DNA from: DATAPE01 sp034667545
GTDB taxonomy: Bacteria; Actinomycetota; CADDZG01; WHSQ01
Assembly: GCA_034667545.1 (NCBI GenBank)
Contig: JAXDJR010000056.1
Coordinates: forward strand, 1 to 21,261
DNA length: 21,261 bases
Direction: 5' to 3'
Notes under the pieces: model-generated
Told to the model about the DNA's origin: nothing
Database searches by the model: none
What the model saw: the letters and a program-made list of their open reading frames with translations, nothing else
Position numbers and translations under genes: made by a program
Shown: one piece after another, positions 7,600 to 15,261 of the stretch
How the letters are laid out: each line of letters starts with the position of its first letter
Position numbering within the stretch: the first letter of the stretch is position 1

Positions 7600-7665
7600 T
7601 GCGAACCGCCGGCTGGTGCCCCACAGGGCTAAGCTCTCGCACGAGAGGAAGCAACACACGGATCT

Positions 7666-7836
7666 AGCGCCTGGGCTCCCGTAGGAGGCGGGAGTCGACG
7701 AGGAAGGGGATCTCGGAGAACGCCGCATTTCAAACGGGCGTTCCATTCGGCGGGTGACCCTCGGCCGGCCACGGTCGTAACGGTGCCGACAAACCTCGGG
7801 AGCGATCCTGGGACACAAACCGGCTTCGGGGTGGCC
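7666..7836 (+). ncRNA. glmS ribozyme (glucosamine-6-phosphate-activated self-cleaving riboswitch)
   Basis: It matches the glmS ribozyme class in sequence and fold. The predicted cleavage site is A7666|G7667 in AGCGCC. P1 is 7674-7681 with 7689-7696. The invariant GACGAGG (7697-7703) directly after P1 carries the general-base guanine (G40 in Thermoanaerobacter numbering) at G7697. P2 pairs AGGG 7705-7708 with CCCT 7758-7761. P2a is a 7-bp hairpin, 7718-7724 with 7737-7743. TTCGGCGGGTGACCCTCGG (7746-7764) is the conserved core, and its GGCG (7749-7752) pairs with CGCC 7668-7671 (P2.2). P3 pairs 7762-7766 with 7773-7777, and its loop GGCCAC (7767-7772) is perfectly complementary to GTGGCC 7831-7836 (P3.1 pseudoknot). 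P4 pairs GCCG 7785-7788 with CGGC 7821-7824 around an inner hairpin with a GCGA tetraloop and the A-rich ACAAACC and ACACAAACC flanks. It ends 61 nt before the glmS ATG. GlcN6P, the GlmS product, should trigger cleavage and mRNA decay. Confidence 0.92.
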
Positions 7837-7897
7837 CTCTCGCAGCACCGGACGCGCGGGTGCGCGCCCGGCCATCTAGCCGCGAGGAGGCGCGCCT

Positions 7898-9730
7898 ATG
7901 TGCGGGATCGTTGGATACGTGGGAGAGGAAGCCGCGCTCCCCATTCTGTTAGAGGGGATGGAGAGGCTCGAGTACCGGGGTTATGACTCGGCCGGCGTGG
8001 CGATCGTCGAGGACGGACATATAGATGTGGTTCGGCGGGCGGGCCGGCTGCAAGAGCTGCGGGATGCGCTTTCGGGCCACGAGTTCGAAGGCCATCTGGG
8101 GATCGGCCATACGCGCTGGGCTACGCATGGACGTCCTACCGACCGGAATGCGCATCCACATCTGGATTGCACCGGCACCGTCGCCGTGGTTCATAACGGG
8201 ATCGTCGAGAACCACGACCTTCTTCGCAGTGCCCTGACCGAGGAAGGGCACGCCTTCCGCTCGGACACCGACACAGAGGTGGTCGCGCACCTCCTCGAAT
8301 CGGTGATGACGCCCGGCGTCTCTCTGCTCGAGGCAGTTGTCGAGGTGGTCGCGCGGCTCCAGGGTGCCTTCGCACTGGTGTGCATCAGCGTGAGTGAGCT
8401 CGACACGATCGTGGTCGCGCGCCAGGAGCCTCCGATCATCGTTGGAGCAACCTCTGATGCAGGCTTCGTTGGGTCGGATATCCCCGCCCTGCTCACCTAC
8501 ACCCGTGATGTCATCCCGCTGGCGAACCGGCAGGTTGCAGAAGTCAAACCGGGTTCGGTGCGCATCTTCGACTTCGACGGCACGGAGCGAGAGCCGAACG
8601 CGGTACACGTTGAGTGGGATCTGGACGCGGCTGAGAAGGGCGGCTACGACGACTTCATGCTGAAAGAGATATTCGAGCAGCCCGAAGCGGTTCGCAACAC
8701 GGTGCTGGGTCGGGTGACGCCTTCCGGACGCATCACGCTCGACGAAGTCAGGTGGGAAGAGGACGCGGTCAGACGCATCCAGAAGGTGGTAGTGGTTGCG
8801 TGCGGCAGCTCGTTCCATGCAGGGATGACGGCCAAGCATGCCATCGAGCACTGGACGAGATTGCCGGTCGAGCTCGACCTCGCCTCCGAGTTCCGCTACC
8901 GCGACCCTGTGCTCGACGACACGTCGCTCGTCATCGGGATCGCGCAGTCCGGCGAGACTGCAGACACACTGGCGGCAGTTCGCTTCGCCAAGGAGATGGG
9001 CTCGAAGATAGTCGCCGTCTCGAACGTTGTCGGTTCCTCTATCACTCGCGACGCGGACGCAGTGATCTTTACTCACGCCGGTCCAGAGATCGGCGTAGCC
9101 GCGACCAAGACCTTCGTCGCGCAGATCGTTGCACTCAATCTCTTGGGTCTGTACCTGGCACAGCAACGCGGCACTATGCCCGCCGGGAGGATCGCAGAGA
9201 CCATCGAGGCCATGGATCAGTTGCCCGATCAGATCGAAGAGGTGTTGACCATCCAGGGCGAAGTCCAACGCGCGGCCAAGCGCTACATCGACGCCAAGGA
9301 CTTCCTATTCATAGGACGCGGCGTTGGGACGGCGGTCGCGATGGAGGGTGCCCTGAAGTTGAAGGAGTTGACCTATATCCATGCCGAGGGTTATGCGGCT
9401 GGGGAGCTCAAGCACGGCGCGATCGCGTTGATCGAAGAGGGCGTTCCCGTCGTCGCGATCCTCACCGGGCACCGGATGTACGAAAAGATGCTCGCCAACG
9501 TCGAAGAGGTGCGTGCCCGGGGGGCCGAGACGATCCTGGTTGCGCCGCGCGGAGATCAGCGGGCGCGATCGCTGGCTAACGAGTTGTTTGAAGTCCCCGG
9601 CACGAAGCCCTTGCTGTCTCCTGTGATCGACACCGTGCCGCTGCAATTGCTTGCTTATTTCATGGCCAAGGAGAAAGGCCTTTCGCCCGACAAGCCTCGG
9701 AACCTCGCCAAGAGTGTCACCGTCGAGTAG
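7898..9730 (+). CDS. glmS: Glutamine-fructose-6-phosphate aminotransferase (isomerizing) GlmS
   Basis: Makes glucosamine-6-phosphate from fructose-6-phosphate and glutamine, the entry step to amino-sugar and peptidoglycan synthesis. 610 aa. The N-terminal glutaminase begins MCGIVGYVG with nucleophile Cys2 and has HTRWATHG and HNGIVEN. Two SIS sugar-isomerase domains follow: VVACGSSFHAGMTAKHAIEH with IAQSGETADTLAAVRFAKE, and FLFIGRGVGTAVAMEGALKLKE with HAEGYAAGELKHGAIAL. The C-terminus ends AKSVTVE, as in the family. The start is fixed by Cys2 and by a strong Shine-Dalgarno GAGGAGG (7884-7890) 7 nt before the ATG. The leader carries a glmS ribozyme, so expression should fall when GlcN6P accumulates. 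The next gene, nnr, starts 9 nt after the stop. Confidence 0.97.
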   Translation: MCGIVGYVGEEAALPILLEGMERLEYRGYDSAGVAIVEDGHIDVVRRAGRLQELRDALSGHEFEGHLGIGHTRWATHGRPTDRNAHPHLDCTGTVAVVHNGIVENHDLLRSALTEEGHAFRSDTDTEVVAHLLESVMTPGVSLLEAVVEVVARLQGAFALVCISVSELDTIVVARQEPPIIVGATSDAGFVGSDIPALLTYTRDVIPLANRQVAEVKPGSVRIFDFDGTEREPNAVHVEWDLDAAEKGGYDDFMLKEIFEQPEAVRNTVLGRVTPSGRITLDEVRWEEDAVRRIQKVVVVACGSSFHAGMTAKHAIEHWTRLPVELDLASEFRYRDPVLDDTSLVIGIAQSGETADTLAAVRFAKEMGSKIVAVSNVVGSSITRDADAVIFTHAGPEIGVAATKTFVAQIVALNLLGLYLAQQRGTMPAGRIAETIEAMDQLPDQIEEVLTIQGEVQRAAKRYIDAKDFLFIGRGVGTAVAMEGALKLKELTYIHAEGYAAGELKHGAIALIEEGVPVVAILTGHRMYEKMLANVEEVRARGAETILVAPRGDQRARSLANELFEVPGTKPLLSPVIDTVPLQLLAYFMAKEKGLSPDKPRNLAKSVTVE

Positions 9731-9739
9731 CTCTGCGAC

Positions 9740-11254
9740 ATGAGACCCCTCGTAACAGCAGAGGAGATGCGGCGCGCGGACGCTGCCGCGATCGGTGCGG
9801 GAACTCCGGCCGAAGTGTTGATGGAGCGGGCGGGAGTTGCGGTAGCTCGAGCCGTGTTGCGGATGACCGGGAGGCGCTATGGGGCGCGCGTCGTCGTTGT
9901 TTGTGGACCCGGGAACAACGGCGGGGACGGTTACGTCGCGGCGCGTCTCCTGCGGGCGCAAGGCGCGGAGGTTGTTTGCGTGACGATCTCGGCCCCCTCA
10001 GAGCTGCAAGGTCCAGCTGCTGCCAGCCTCGAACGATTCGCTCATGCGGGCGGAGCCGTCCGCCAGTTCCAGCGCGGCCTGTTGGAAGACAGCGAGGTAA
10101 TCGTGGACGCGCTCTTTGGCACCGGTTTCCACGGAGAGCCCCAAGGCTTGGCCCGCGACGCGATAATCGCGATCCAGGAAGTTCGGGACGCCGCAGCACG
10201 CGGTGAAGCCCGGCCGGTAGCGGTGGTCGCCGTCGACGTGCCCTCAGGGGTGGGCGGGCCGGGACCGATGGTCCACAGCGACCTCACCGTGGCGCTGGCG
10301 GCAGAAAAGCTCGAGACCGCGGCCAGTTCTCCGGAGGTCGCCGGCCTCATCGAGGTTGCCGACATAGGGATCGAGATCGCGTCGACCGGTGCGTGGATGA
10401 TCGAGCCAGCGGACCTGGCCGAAGTCGCCAAGCGAGACCCGGCAGCCCACAAATGGATGCGCTCGGTCGCCGTCGTGGCGGGCTCGGACGCCATGACCGG
10501 AGCCGCGGTTCTTGCGGGCCGCGCCGCCTTCCGAGCGGGCGCGGGTTACGTCACGGTGATCACGAGCGCGGGGGCGGCTGCCGTCGTGCAGCGATCGCTG
10601 CCTGAGGCAGTCGTGCGCGCAACACCCCAAAGTGAGGTGCTGACCCCGGATGCCATCGGCTCGTTCCAGGACACGTTCGAAAAGGCGGGGGCCGTAGCGG
10701 TGGGGCCGGGCCTCGGAACCGGGGACGATCAGAAGGAGACCGTGCTGCGGTTGCTGCGGGAAGTTGAACGACCCATGGTGCTGGACGCCGACGGTCTCAA
10801 TGTGGTGCAGCACGACACCCAGGCGCTGCGCGCGCGCAGCGCGCCTCTGGTCATCACCCCGCACGCAGGCGAGCTTGCGCGTCTGCTGGGCGGGACCGCT
10901 GCGGACATACAGCGAGACCGGGTGGCGGCCGTGCGGGAGGCGAGCGAGCGCTTCGGGTGCGCCGTGCTGCTGAAAGGCCCACGCACCTTGACATGCCACG
11001 CCGAACGGTCACTGATGGTGAATCCCACGGGTGGGCCGGAGCTCGCAACCGCCGGGACGGGGGACGTGCTGACGGGTGTCCTTGCGGCATTGGCCTCCGG
11101 CGGGGACGATGCGTTCACACCGGCGTGGCAGGCCGCCTACCTCCACGGGCGGGCGGCAGAGATCGCGTCGGATCGCAAGGGGCCTGTCGGACTGGTGGCG
11201 TGGGATGTGGCCGAAGCGCTCCCTGGAGCCATCGCCGAACTCTCGTCCTCGTAA
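9740..11254 (+). CDS. nnr: Bifunctional NAD(P)HX epimerase/dehydratase (Nnr)
   Basis: Repairs hydrated NAD(P)H: the N-terminal YjeF_N domain epimerises R- and S-NAD(P)HX and the C-terminal ribokinase-like domain dehydrates S-NAD(P)HX using a nucleotide. 504 aa. The N-terminal half shows VVVCGPGNNGGDGYVAARLL, VDALFGTGFHG and AVDVPSGVGG. The C-terminal half (from about residue 230) shows HKWMRSVAVVAGSDAMTGAAVLAGRAAFRAGAGYV, GPGLGTGDD, VLDADGLNV, ITPHAGELARLLG and TAGTGDVLTGVLAAL, with the catalytic Asp in GTGD. Both domains look intact. It starts 9 nt after glmS without a Shine-Dalgarno; TAGCTC (whose TAG is the glmS stop) lies 6 nt before the ATG. In many actinobacteria acpS sits between glmS and nnr; it is absent here. 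Confidence 0.95.
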   Translation: MRPLVTAEEMRRADAAAIGAGTPAEVLMERAGVAVARAVLRMTGRRYGARVVVVCGPGNNGGDGYVAARLLRAQGAEVVCVTISAPSELQGPAAASLERFAHAGGAVRQFQRGLLEDSEVIVDALFGTGFHGEPQGLARDAIIAIQEVRDAAARGEARPVAVVAVDVPSGVGGPGPMVHSDLTVALAAEKLETAASSPEVAGLIEVADIGIEIASTGAWMIEPADLAEVAKRDPAAHKWMRSVAVVAGSDAMTGAAVLAGRAAFRAGAGYVTVITSAGAAAVVQRSLPEAVVRATPQSEVLTPDAIGSFQDTFEKAGAVAVGPGLGTGDDQKETVLRLLREVERPMVLDADGLNVVQHDTQALRARSAPLVITPHAGELARLLGGTAADIQRDRVAAVREASERFGCAVLLKGPRTLTCHAERSLMVNPTGGPELATAGTGDVLTGVLAALASGGDDAFTPAWQAAYLHGRAAEIASDRKGPVGLVAWDVAEALPGAIAELSSS

Positions 11255-11264
11255 CCTGTCGGTG

Positions 11265-12416
11265 ATGTCGATGTCCAACCCCGAGATGTTCGCGCGCGGT
11301 CACCCGTTGTGGGCAGAGATCGACCTGGCTGCCTTGCGCCACAACGTTCGGTTGCTCGGGTCCCTCGCCCGAGGCGCCGAGGTGATGGGAGTGGTGAAGG
11401 GGTATGCGTATGGACACGGCAATCCTGCGTCCGCCAAAGCCATGCTCGAAGCGGGCGCGACGCGTCTCGGTGTGGCGCGGGTTGCCGAAGGGATCCACCT
11501 TCGCGAGTCTGGTATCACAGCACCGATCCACGTCTTCACCGAGCCCCCGCCGGAGGCAGTGGGGACGATCATCGATCTTGCCCTGACGCCGAGCGTCTAC
11601 ACCCTTGCGTTCGCGCGCGTCCTCTCGGCGGCTGCCGACCACCGGGTCGCATCCGTCCCGATCCACGTGAAGCTCGATACGGGGATGCATCGCGTGGGAG
11701 TACCTGCCGAAGAGGCTCTCGACGCGATCAAGGAGCTGCGCGCCCTTCCGGGGCTCGAGATCGAAGGGATCTGGAGCCATCTTGCGGTGGCCGATATCCC
11801 CGATCACCCTTTCACGCGACGCCAAGTGGACCTGTTCAACGAGCTCAGCGATGCGATAGACGAGGCAGGGGTAAGGCTTCGTTACCGGCACATCGCCAAC
11901 TCCGCGGCCACGATGTCCTTGCCGGCCAGCCATATGGACCTCGTCCGCTGCGGGGTGGCGTCATACGGTTTGTGGCCCGGCAAGGCGTTCATCGGAACCG
12001 CTGACCTGCGTCCCGTCTTGGCACTGCGAGCGCGCGTGAACCTGACGAAGTGGCTCTCTGCCGGCGAGCGCCTGTCTTACGGTCTCAATTACAAACTGAC
12101 GCGGGCGGGACGCGTCCTCACGATTCCGGTGGGTTACGCCGATGGATATGACCGCCGCCTGTCGAACCGAGGCGACATCCTCCTCGGTGGCAATCGCTAT
12201 CGTGTCTCTGGGACTGTGTGCATGGATCAGTTCATGGTCGACGCGGGTGATGCACCTGTCGAGCAGGGAGCGATCGTGACCTTGATCGGTGGAGATGGCG
12301 CCGAGCGCATCACGGCCGAAGAGATCGCCGACCACATCGACACCATCAACTACGAGGTAACCGCCAGGATCCCCTCGCGTGTTCCGCGCATCTATCTCGA
12401 CGAGGCTCCCGAGTGA
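11265..12416 (+). CDS. alr: Alanine racemase Alr
   Basis: PLP enzyme converting L-alanine to D-alanine for peptidoglycan. 383 aa from ATG 11265; a second in-frame ATG at 11271 is equally possible, and the frame is open much further upstream inside nnr, but that part has no family resemblance. PLP lysine K45 lies in VMGVVKGYAYGHG (usually VKANAYGHG), then KLDTGMHRVG, RHIANSAA and the fold-type III barrel end VRCGVASYGLWPG. The second catalytic residue is Y272 in RLSYGLNYKLTRAG, followed by VGYADGYDRRLSNRG and CMDQFMVDAG. There is no Shine-Dalgarno; TAACCT (its TAA being the nnr stop) lies 7 nt before the ATG. The stop overlaps the next gene by GTGA. Confidence 0.95.
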   Translation: MSMSNPEMFARGHPLWAEIDLAALRHNVRLLGSLARGAEVMGVVKGYAYGHGNPASAKAMLEAGATRLGVARVAEGIHLRESGITAPIHVFTEPPPEAVGTIIDLALTPSVYTLAFARVLSAAADHRVASVPIHVKLDTGMHRVGVPAEEALDAIKELRALPGLEIEGIWSHLAVADIPDHPFTRRQVDLFNELSDAIDEAGVRLRYRHIANSAATMSLPASHMDLVRCGVASYGLWPGKAFIGTADLRPVLALRARVNLTKWLSAGERLSYGLNYKLTRAGRVLTIPVGYADGYDRRLSNRGDILLGGNRYRVSGTVCMDQFMVDAGDAPVEQGAIVTLIGGDGAERITAEEIADHIDTINYEVTARIPSRVPRIYLDEAPE

Positions 12417-13441
12417 ACTGGAAGAAAAGCTTGGCGACCGCAAGCACGGCAGTGGGTGTGGGGGCCGGGCTCGTGATGCAACACACGACCGTCGCCAAAC
12501 GACGCCGGAACGACCCGGAGGGCGCCGAGCGCTTCGGCAATCGCAGAGGTGTGAGGTCGCGCAAGCTCGCCTTGGCCGATGGGGCGGAACTGTACGTCGA
12601 AGAAGTGGGTCCGGTGACGGACCGAGCTGCCGTCTTCATCCACTCCTCCGCCATGCGCACCGACATCTGGCACTACCAGATACCCGGCATCGGAGCCCAC
12701 CGGTTGATCTTCTACGACCTTCGTGGGCATGGTCTCTCGCACCCCAAAGGCGCCGCGCCCTTCACCATCACCCAGTTGGCTGAAGACTTGCTGGCGGTGA
12801 TCGAGGATGCCGGTATCCGCGAGGTCGTGCTCGTGGGACATTCGATCGGCGGGATGATCGCGCTCCAGCTTTGCAAGGAACGACCGGAGCTGCTGCATTC
12901 GCTGATCAAAGGGCTCATGCTCGCCAATACCACCTATCGTCCCGCCGCTGAGAGTCTCGGAGTAGGCGGCGCGGCGATATCCCGTATGGAAAGGTTGACG
13001 CGGCGACCGTTGGATGTGCTCGGCAATCACTCGGTGCCCATCGATCGCTTGCGGAACGTGCTCCCTCCTTCTGATCTGTTTTTCCTGGCGGTGTCTGTGG
13101 CCACGTTCGGCCCGATGGCATCAGCGCGTCAGATCGACCTTATCTACGACATGATGTCGGAGACTGGCAGCGACGTTCTATTTGATCTGATGAAGGCTTA
13201 CAGACACTTCGATGTCCGGGAATTCTTGGACCAGGTAACGGTGCCGGCGCTGGTAGTCGGAGGCACTCACGACCGTCTGACGCTGCCGTCAGCCTCTATT
13301 TACCTCGCGGAACATATACCCAACGCCGAACTGCGGTTGTTGGACGGGTGCGGACACATGAGCATGCTCGAGCAACACCGCGAGTTCAACTCCATGCTAA
13401 AGATGTTCTTGGACGACACTCTCGGAGGGACCGATCGATGA
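12413..13441 (+). CDS. Membrane-anchored alpha/beta hydrolase
   Basis: 342 aa with GTG start in a GTGA overlap with alr. The N-terminus (residues 7-22, LATASTAVGVGAGLVM) is a short hydrophobic stretch followed by basic residues (KRRRN), consistent with a signal anchor. The rest is an alpha/beta hydrolase: oxyanion region AVFIHSSAMRTDIW (HSSA in place of the usual HG), FYDLRGHGLS, nucleophile elbow VGHSIGGM (S144), acid D287 in VVGGTHDRLT and H315 in GCGHMSMLEQH. The triad is complete. The substrate is unknown. Hydrolases of this type commonly follow alr in actinobacteria, so a cell-envelope link is possible. The ATGA overlap with the next gene implies co-translation. Confidence 0.88.
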   Translation: MNWKKSLATASTAVGVGAGLVMQHTTVAKRRRNDPEGAERFGNRRGVRSRKLALADGAELYVEEVGPVTDRAAVFIHSSAMRTDIWHYQIPGIGAHRLIFYDLRGHGLSHPKGAAPFTITQLAEDLLAVIEDAGIREVVLVGHSIGGMIALQLCKERPELLHSLIKGLMLANTTYRPAAESLGVGGAAISRMERLTRRPLDVLGNHSVPIDRLRNVLPPSDLFFLAVSVATFGPMASARQIDLIYDMMSETGSDVLFDLMKAYRHFDVREFLDQVTVPALVVGGTHDRLTLPSASIYLAEHIPNAELRLLDGCGHMSMLEQHREFNSMLKMFLDDTLGGTDR

Positions 13442-14541
13442 CCGATAACCGCATCGCAACCATGGCAGAGATACTCATCGACTATTCATTGCAAGTGAAA
13501 GAGCGTGACCTCGTGCGGATCAGAGGCAATTACGTAGCAGAACCACTCATCCTGGCCCTCTACGAACGCTGCTTGGTCCGGGGGGCTCATCCATTCGTCA
13601 ACACACAGCTCCCCAAAGCGGAGCCGATCTTCTACAGGCTGGCCGAAGACCATCAACTCGACTTCGTAAGGGAATCCCAGCGGTGGGAGATGGAGAATAT
13701 CGACGCGGACATCTACATCATCAGTGAAACCAACACCAGGCAGCTCACCCACAGCGATCCGGCCAAGCAAGTGCGCGCGGCTAAGGCGCGCCAACCCCTC
13801 AGTGAGACCTTCATGAAGAGGCAAGCTGCTGGAGACCTTCGATGGACGGTCACACTGTTCCCGACCGAGGCGCACGCGATGGAAGCTGAGACCAGCTTGG
13901 CCGAGTACGAAGACTTCTATTACGCGGCATGTTTGCTGGAGGCGGACGATCCCGTGGGGGAGTGGAAGAAAGAGGAGGAACGGCTTACACGCTTGGTCGA
14001 ATGGATGAGACCTCGCAACGAAGTGCACATCGAAGCTGATGGTACGGACTTGACGCTCGAGGTGGGCGGCCGGCCGTTCATACCCGCTTCCGGCAGATAC
14101 AACTTTCCGGACGGCGAGTTCTTCACCGGACCCAAGGAGACTGGGACCCACGGAGTCATCTCGTTCACATATCCGGCGATCTTCGAAGGACGCGCGGTCG
14201 AGGATGTCCGGCTCGAGTTCGACGAGGGGCGGGTGGTCGACGCCAGTGCCGGTAAGAACGAGGATTTCCTGATCAAGACACTCGATACCGACGACGGCTC
14301 CCGGGTGCTGGGCGAGCTGGGGATCGGTACGAACTACGGGATCGATAGGTTCTCCGGCGAGATCTTGCTGGATGAAAAGATCGGCGGCACCGTTCACCTG
14401 GCCCTGGGGGAGTCCTATCCGGAGTCAGGCGGGCTCAACAAGTCGGCGATCCATTGGGACATGGTCTGCGACCTGCGGCGTGGGGGCCGGATCACCGTCG
14501 ACGGGGACGTGCTCGAGGAGGATGGCAAGCTTCTTATCTGA
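13438..14541 (+). CDS. M29 family aminopeptidase (AmpS/AmpT type)
   Basis: 367 aa, start ATG at 13438 in an ATGA overlap with the hydrolase gene. M29 peptidases are dimetal leucyl or broad aminopeptidases in the cytosol. The C-terminal metal site is readable: NFPDGEFFTGP (E227), LGELGIGTNYGI (E293), DEKIGGTVHLALGESYPE (H320, Y327) and SAIHWDMVCDL (H339, D341). These correspond by order and spacing to the Glu/Glu/His/Tyr/His/Asp ligands of AmpS/AmpT. The loop between Y327 and H339 is shorter than I recall for the thermophilic enzymes. It is the last gene of the overlapping alr-hydrolase-peptidase run; the following gene has its own promoter candidate. Confidence 0.92.
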   Translation: MTDNRIATMAEILIDYSLQVKERDLVRIRGNYVAEPLILALYERCLVRGAHPFVNTQLPKAEPIFYRLAEDHQLDFVRESQRWEMENIDADIYIISETNTRQLTHSDPAKQVRAAKARQPLSETFMKRQAAGDLRWTVTLFPTEAHAMEAETSLAEYEDFYYAACLLEADDPVGEWKKEEERLTRLVEWMRPRNEVHIEADGTDLTLEVGGRPFIPASGRYNFPDGEFFTGPKETGTHGVISFTYPAIFEGRAVEDVRLEFDEGRVVDASAGKNEDFLIKTLDTDDGSRVLGELGIGTNYGIDRFSGEILLDEKIGGTVHLALGESYPESGGLNKSAIHWDMVCDLRRGGRITVDGDVLEEDGKLLI

Positions 14542-14587
14542 GCCCCCGGTTCATGGTCGGTTTGTGCGGGGACGGGCGCCGATGGTA

Positions 14588-14616
14588 TTGATTCCGGGCG
14601 CTGTGGCTCGTAGGGT
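14588..14616 (+). promoter_or_regulatory. Leaderless sigma-70-type promoter for the uracil-DNA glycosylase/tsaE operon
   Basis: -35 TTGATT (14588-14593), a 17-bp spacer, then -10 TAGGGT (14611-14616), ending 6 nt before the GTG start at 14623. With a normal -10 to +1 distance the transcript would begin on the start codon. It lies in the 81-bp gap after the M29 peptidase gene. AGGG in the box could alternatively serve as a weak Shine-Dalgarno, but the well-placed -35 favours a promoter. Confidence 0.65.
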
Positions 14617-14622
14617 CGCTGC

Positions 14623-15261
14623 GTGATCGACATCGCATCCGTCCAGCGACAAGCGGCCGGTTGCACTAGGTGCCGCCTTGCCCAGGGCCGCACGCAAGTG
14701 GTGTGGTCGGCGGGGAACCTGGACTCCGACCTGCTATTCATCGGCGAGGCTCCCGGGTTCCACGAGGACAAGCAGGGGGTCGCCTTCGTCGGCGCGGCCG
14801 GACAGCTCCTTGACTCTCTCCTTGCAGAGATAGGCCTCGATCGAACCAGCGCCGCGATCGTCAACGTCATCAAGTGCCGGCCCCCCGGCAATCGCGACCC
14901 GCTCCCCGACGAGATCGAGGCCTGCACGCCGTGGCTCGAGGCGCAGCTTGAGCACATGCGGCCGACCGTCATCGTCACGCTTGGCAACTTCGCCACCCGC
15001 TTCATCCTGGAAGAGCAGGTAGGGATAACGCGCGCCCGGGGCCGCAAGTACTCGCGCCGCGGGGCCACCGTCATCCCCACTTTCCATCCCGCCGCCGCTC
15101 TGCGGGGAGGACGCTTCGGTGGACTGAGCCCCGTCGACGCGATCCGTCAGGACCTTCGGTTGGTGAAAGAAGTTCTCGACCTCTCTCGTGCCCGCAACGC
15201 GCCCGTCCTAGCCGAGGCTCAGCCAGTCGATGCGGGGGCCGCCCAGCTCGGACTGTTCTGA
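14623..15261 (+). CDS. udg: Family 4 uracil-DNA glycosylase (4Fe-4S)
   Basis: Removes uracil from DNA to start base excision repair. 212 aa. Four cysteines at the family 4 positions hold the [4Fe-4S] cluster: C14 and C17 (GCTRCRL), C85 (VIKCRPPGNRDP) and C101 (EACTPWL). Motif A is GEAPGFHEDKQGVAFVGAAGQLLD (residues 41-64) and the uracil-binding HPAA motif is at H155. The region before HPAA (RARGRKYSRRG) is the normal family 4 form without the KRRIH insertion of UdgX. GTG start at 14623 with a leaderless promoter just upstream. Its stop overlaps the tsaE start (TGATG). Confidence 0.95.
   Translation: MIDIASVQRQAAGCTRCRLAQGRTQVVWSAGNLDSDLLFIGEAPGFHEDKQGVAFVGAAGQLLDSLLAEIGLDRTSAAIVNVIKCRPPGNRDPLPDEIEACTPWLEAQLEHMRPTVIVTLGNFATRFILEEQVGITRARGRKYSRRGATVIPTFHPAAALRGGRFGGLSPVDAIRQDLRLVKEVLDLSRARNAPVLAEAQPVDAGAAQLGLF

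Noticed and set aside
7634..7647. Palindrome CTCTCGCACGAGAG just before the ribozyme as a terminator
   Set aside because: Short stem with no T-run; at most a leader hairpin upstream of the cleavage site, and no convincing promoter was found with it.
7949..9268. Long minus-strand open frame (439 codons) inside glmS
   Set aside because: glmS is unambiguous on the plus strand; the antisense frame is low-quality D/R/H-rich sequence without a recognisable family.
14543..14587. Intrinsic terminator after the M29 peptidase gene
   Set aside because: Only a 5-bp CCCCG/CGGGG pairing with a long loop and no T-tract could be found.
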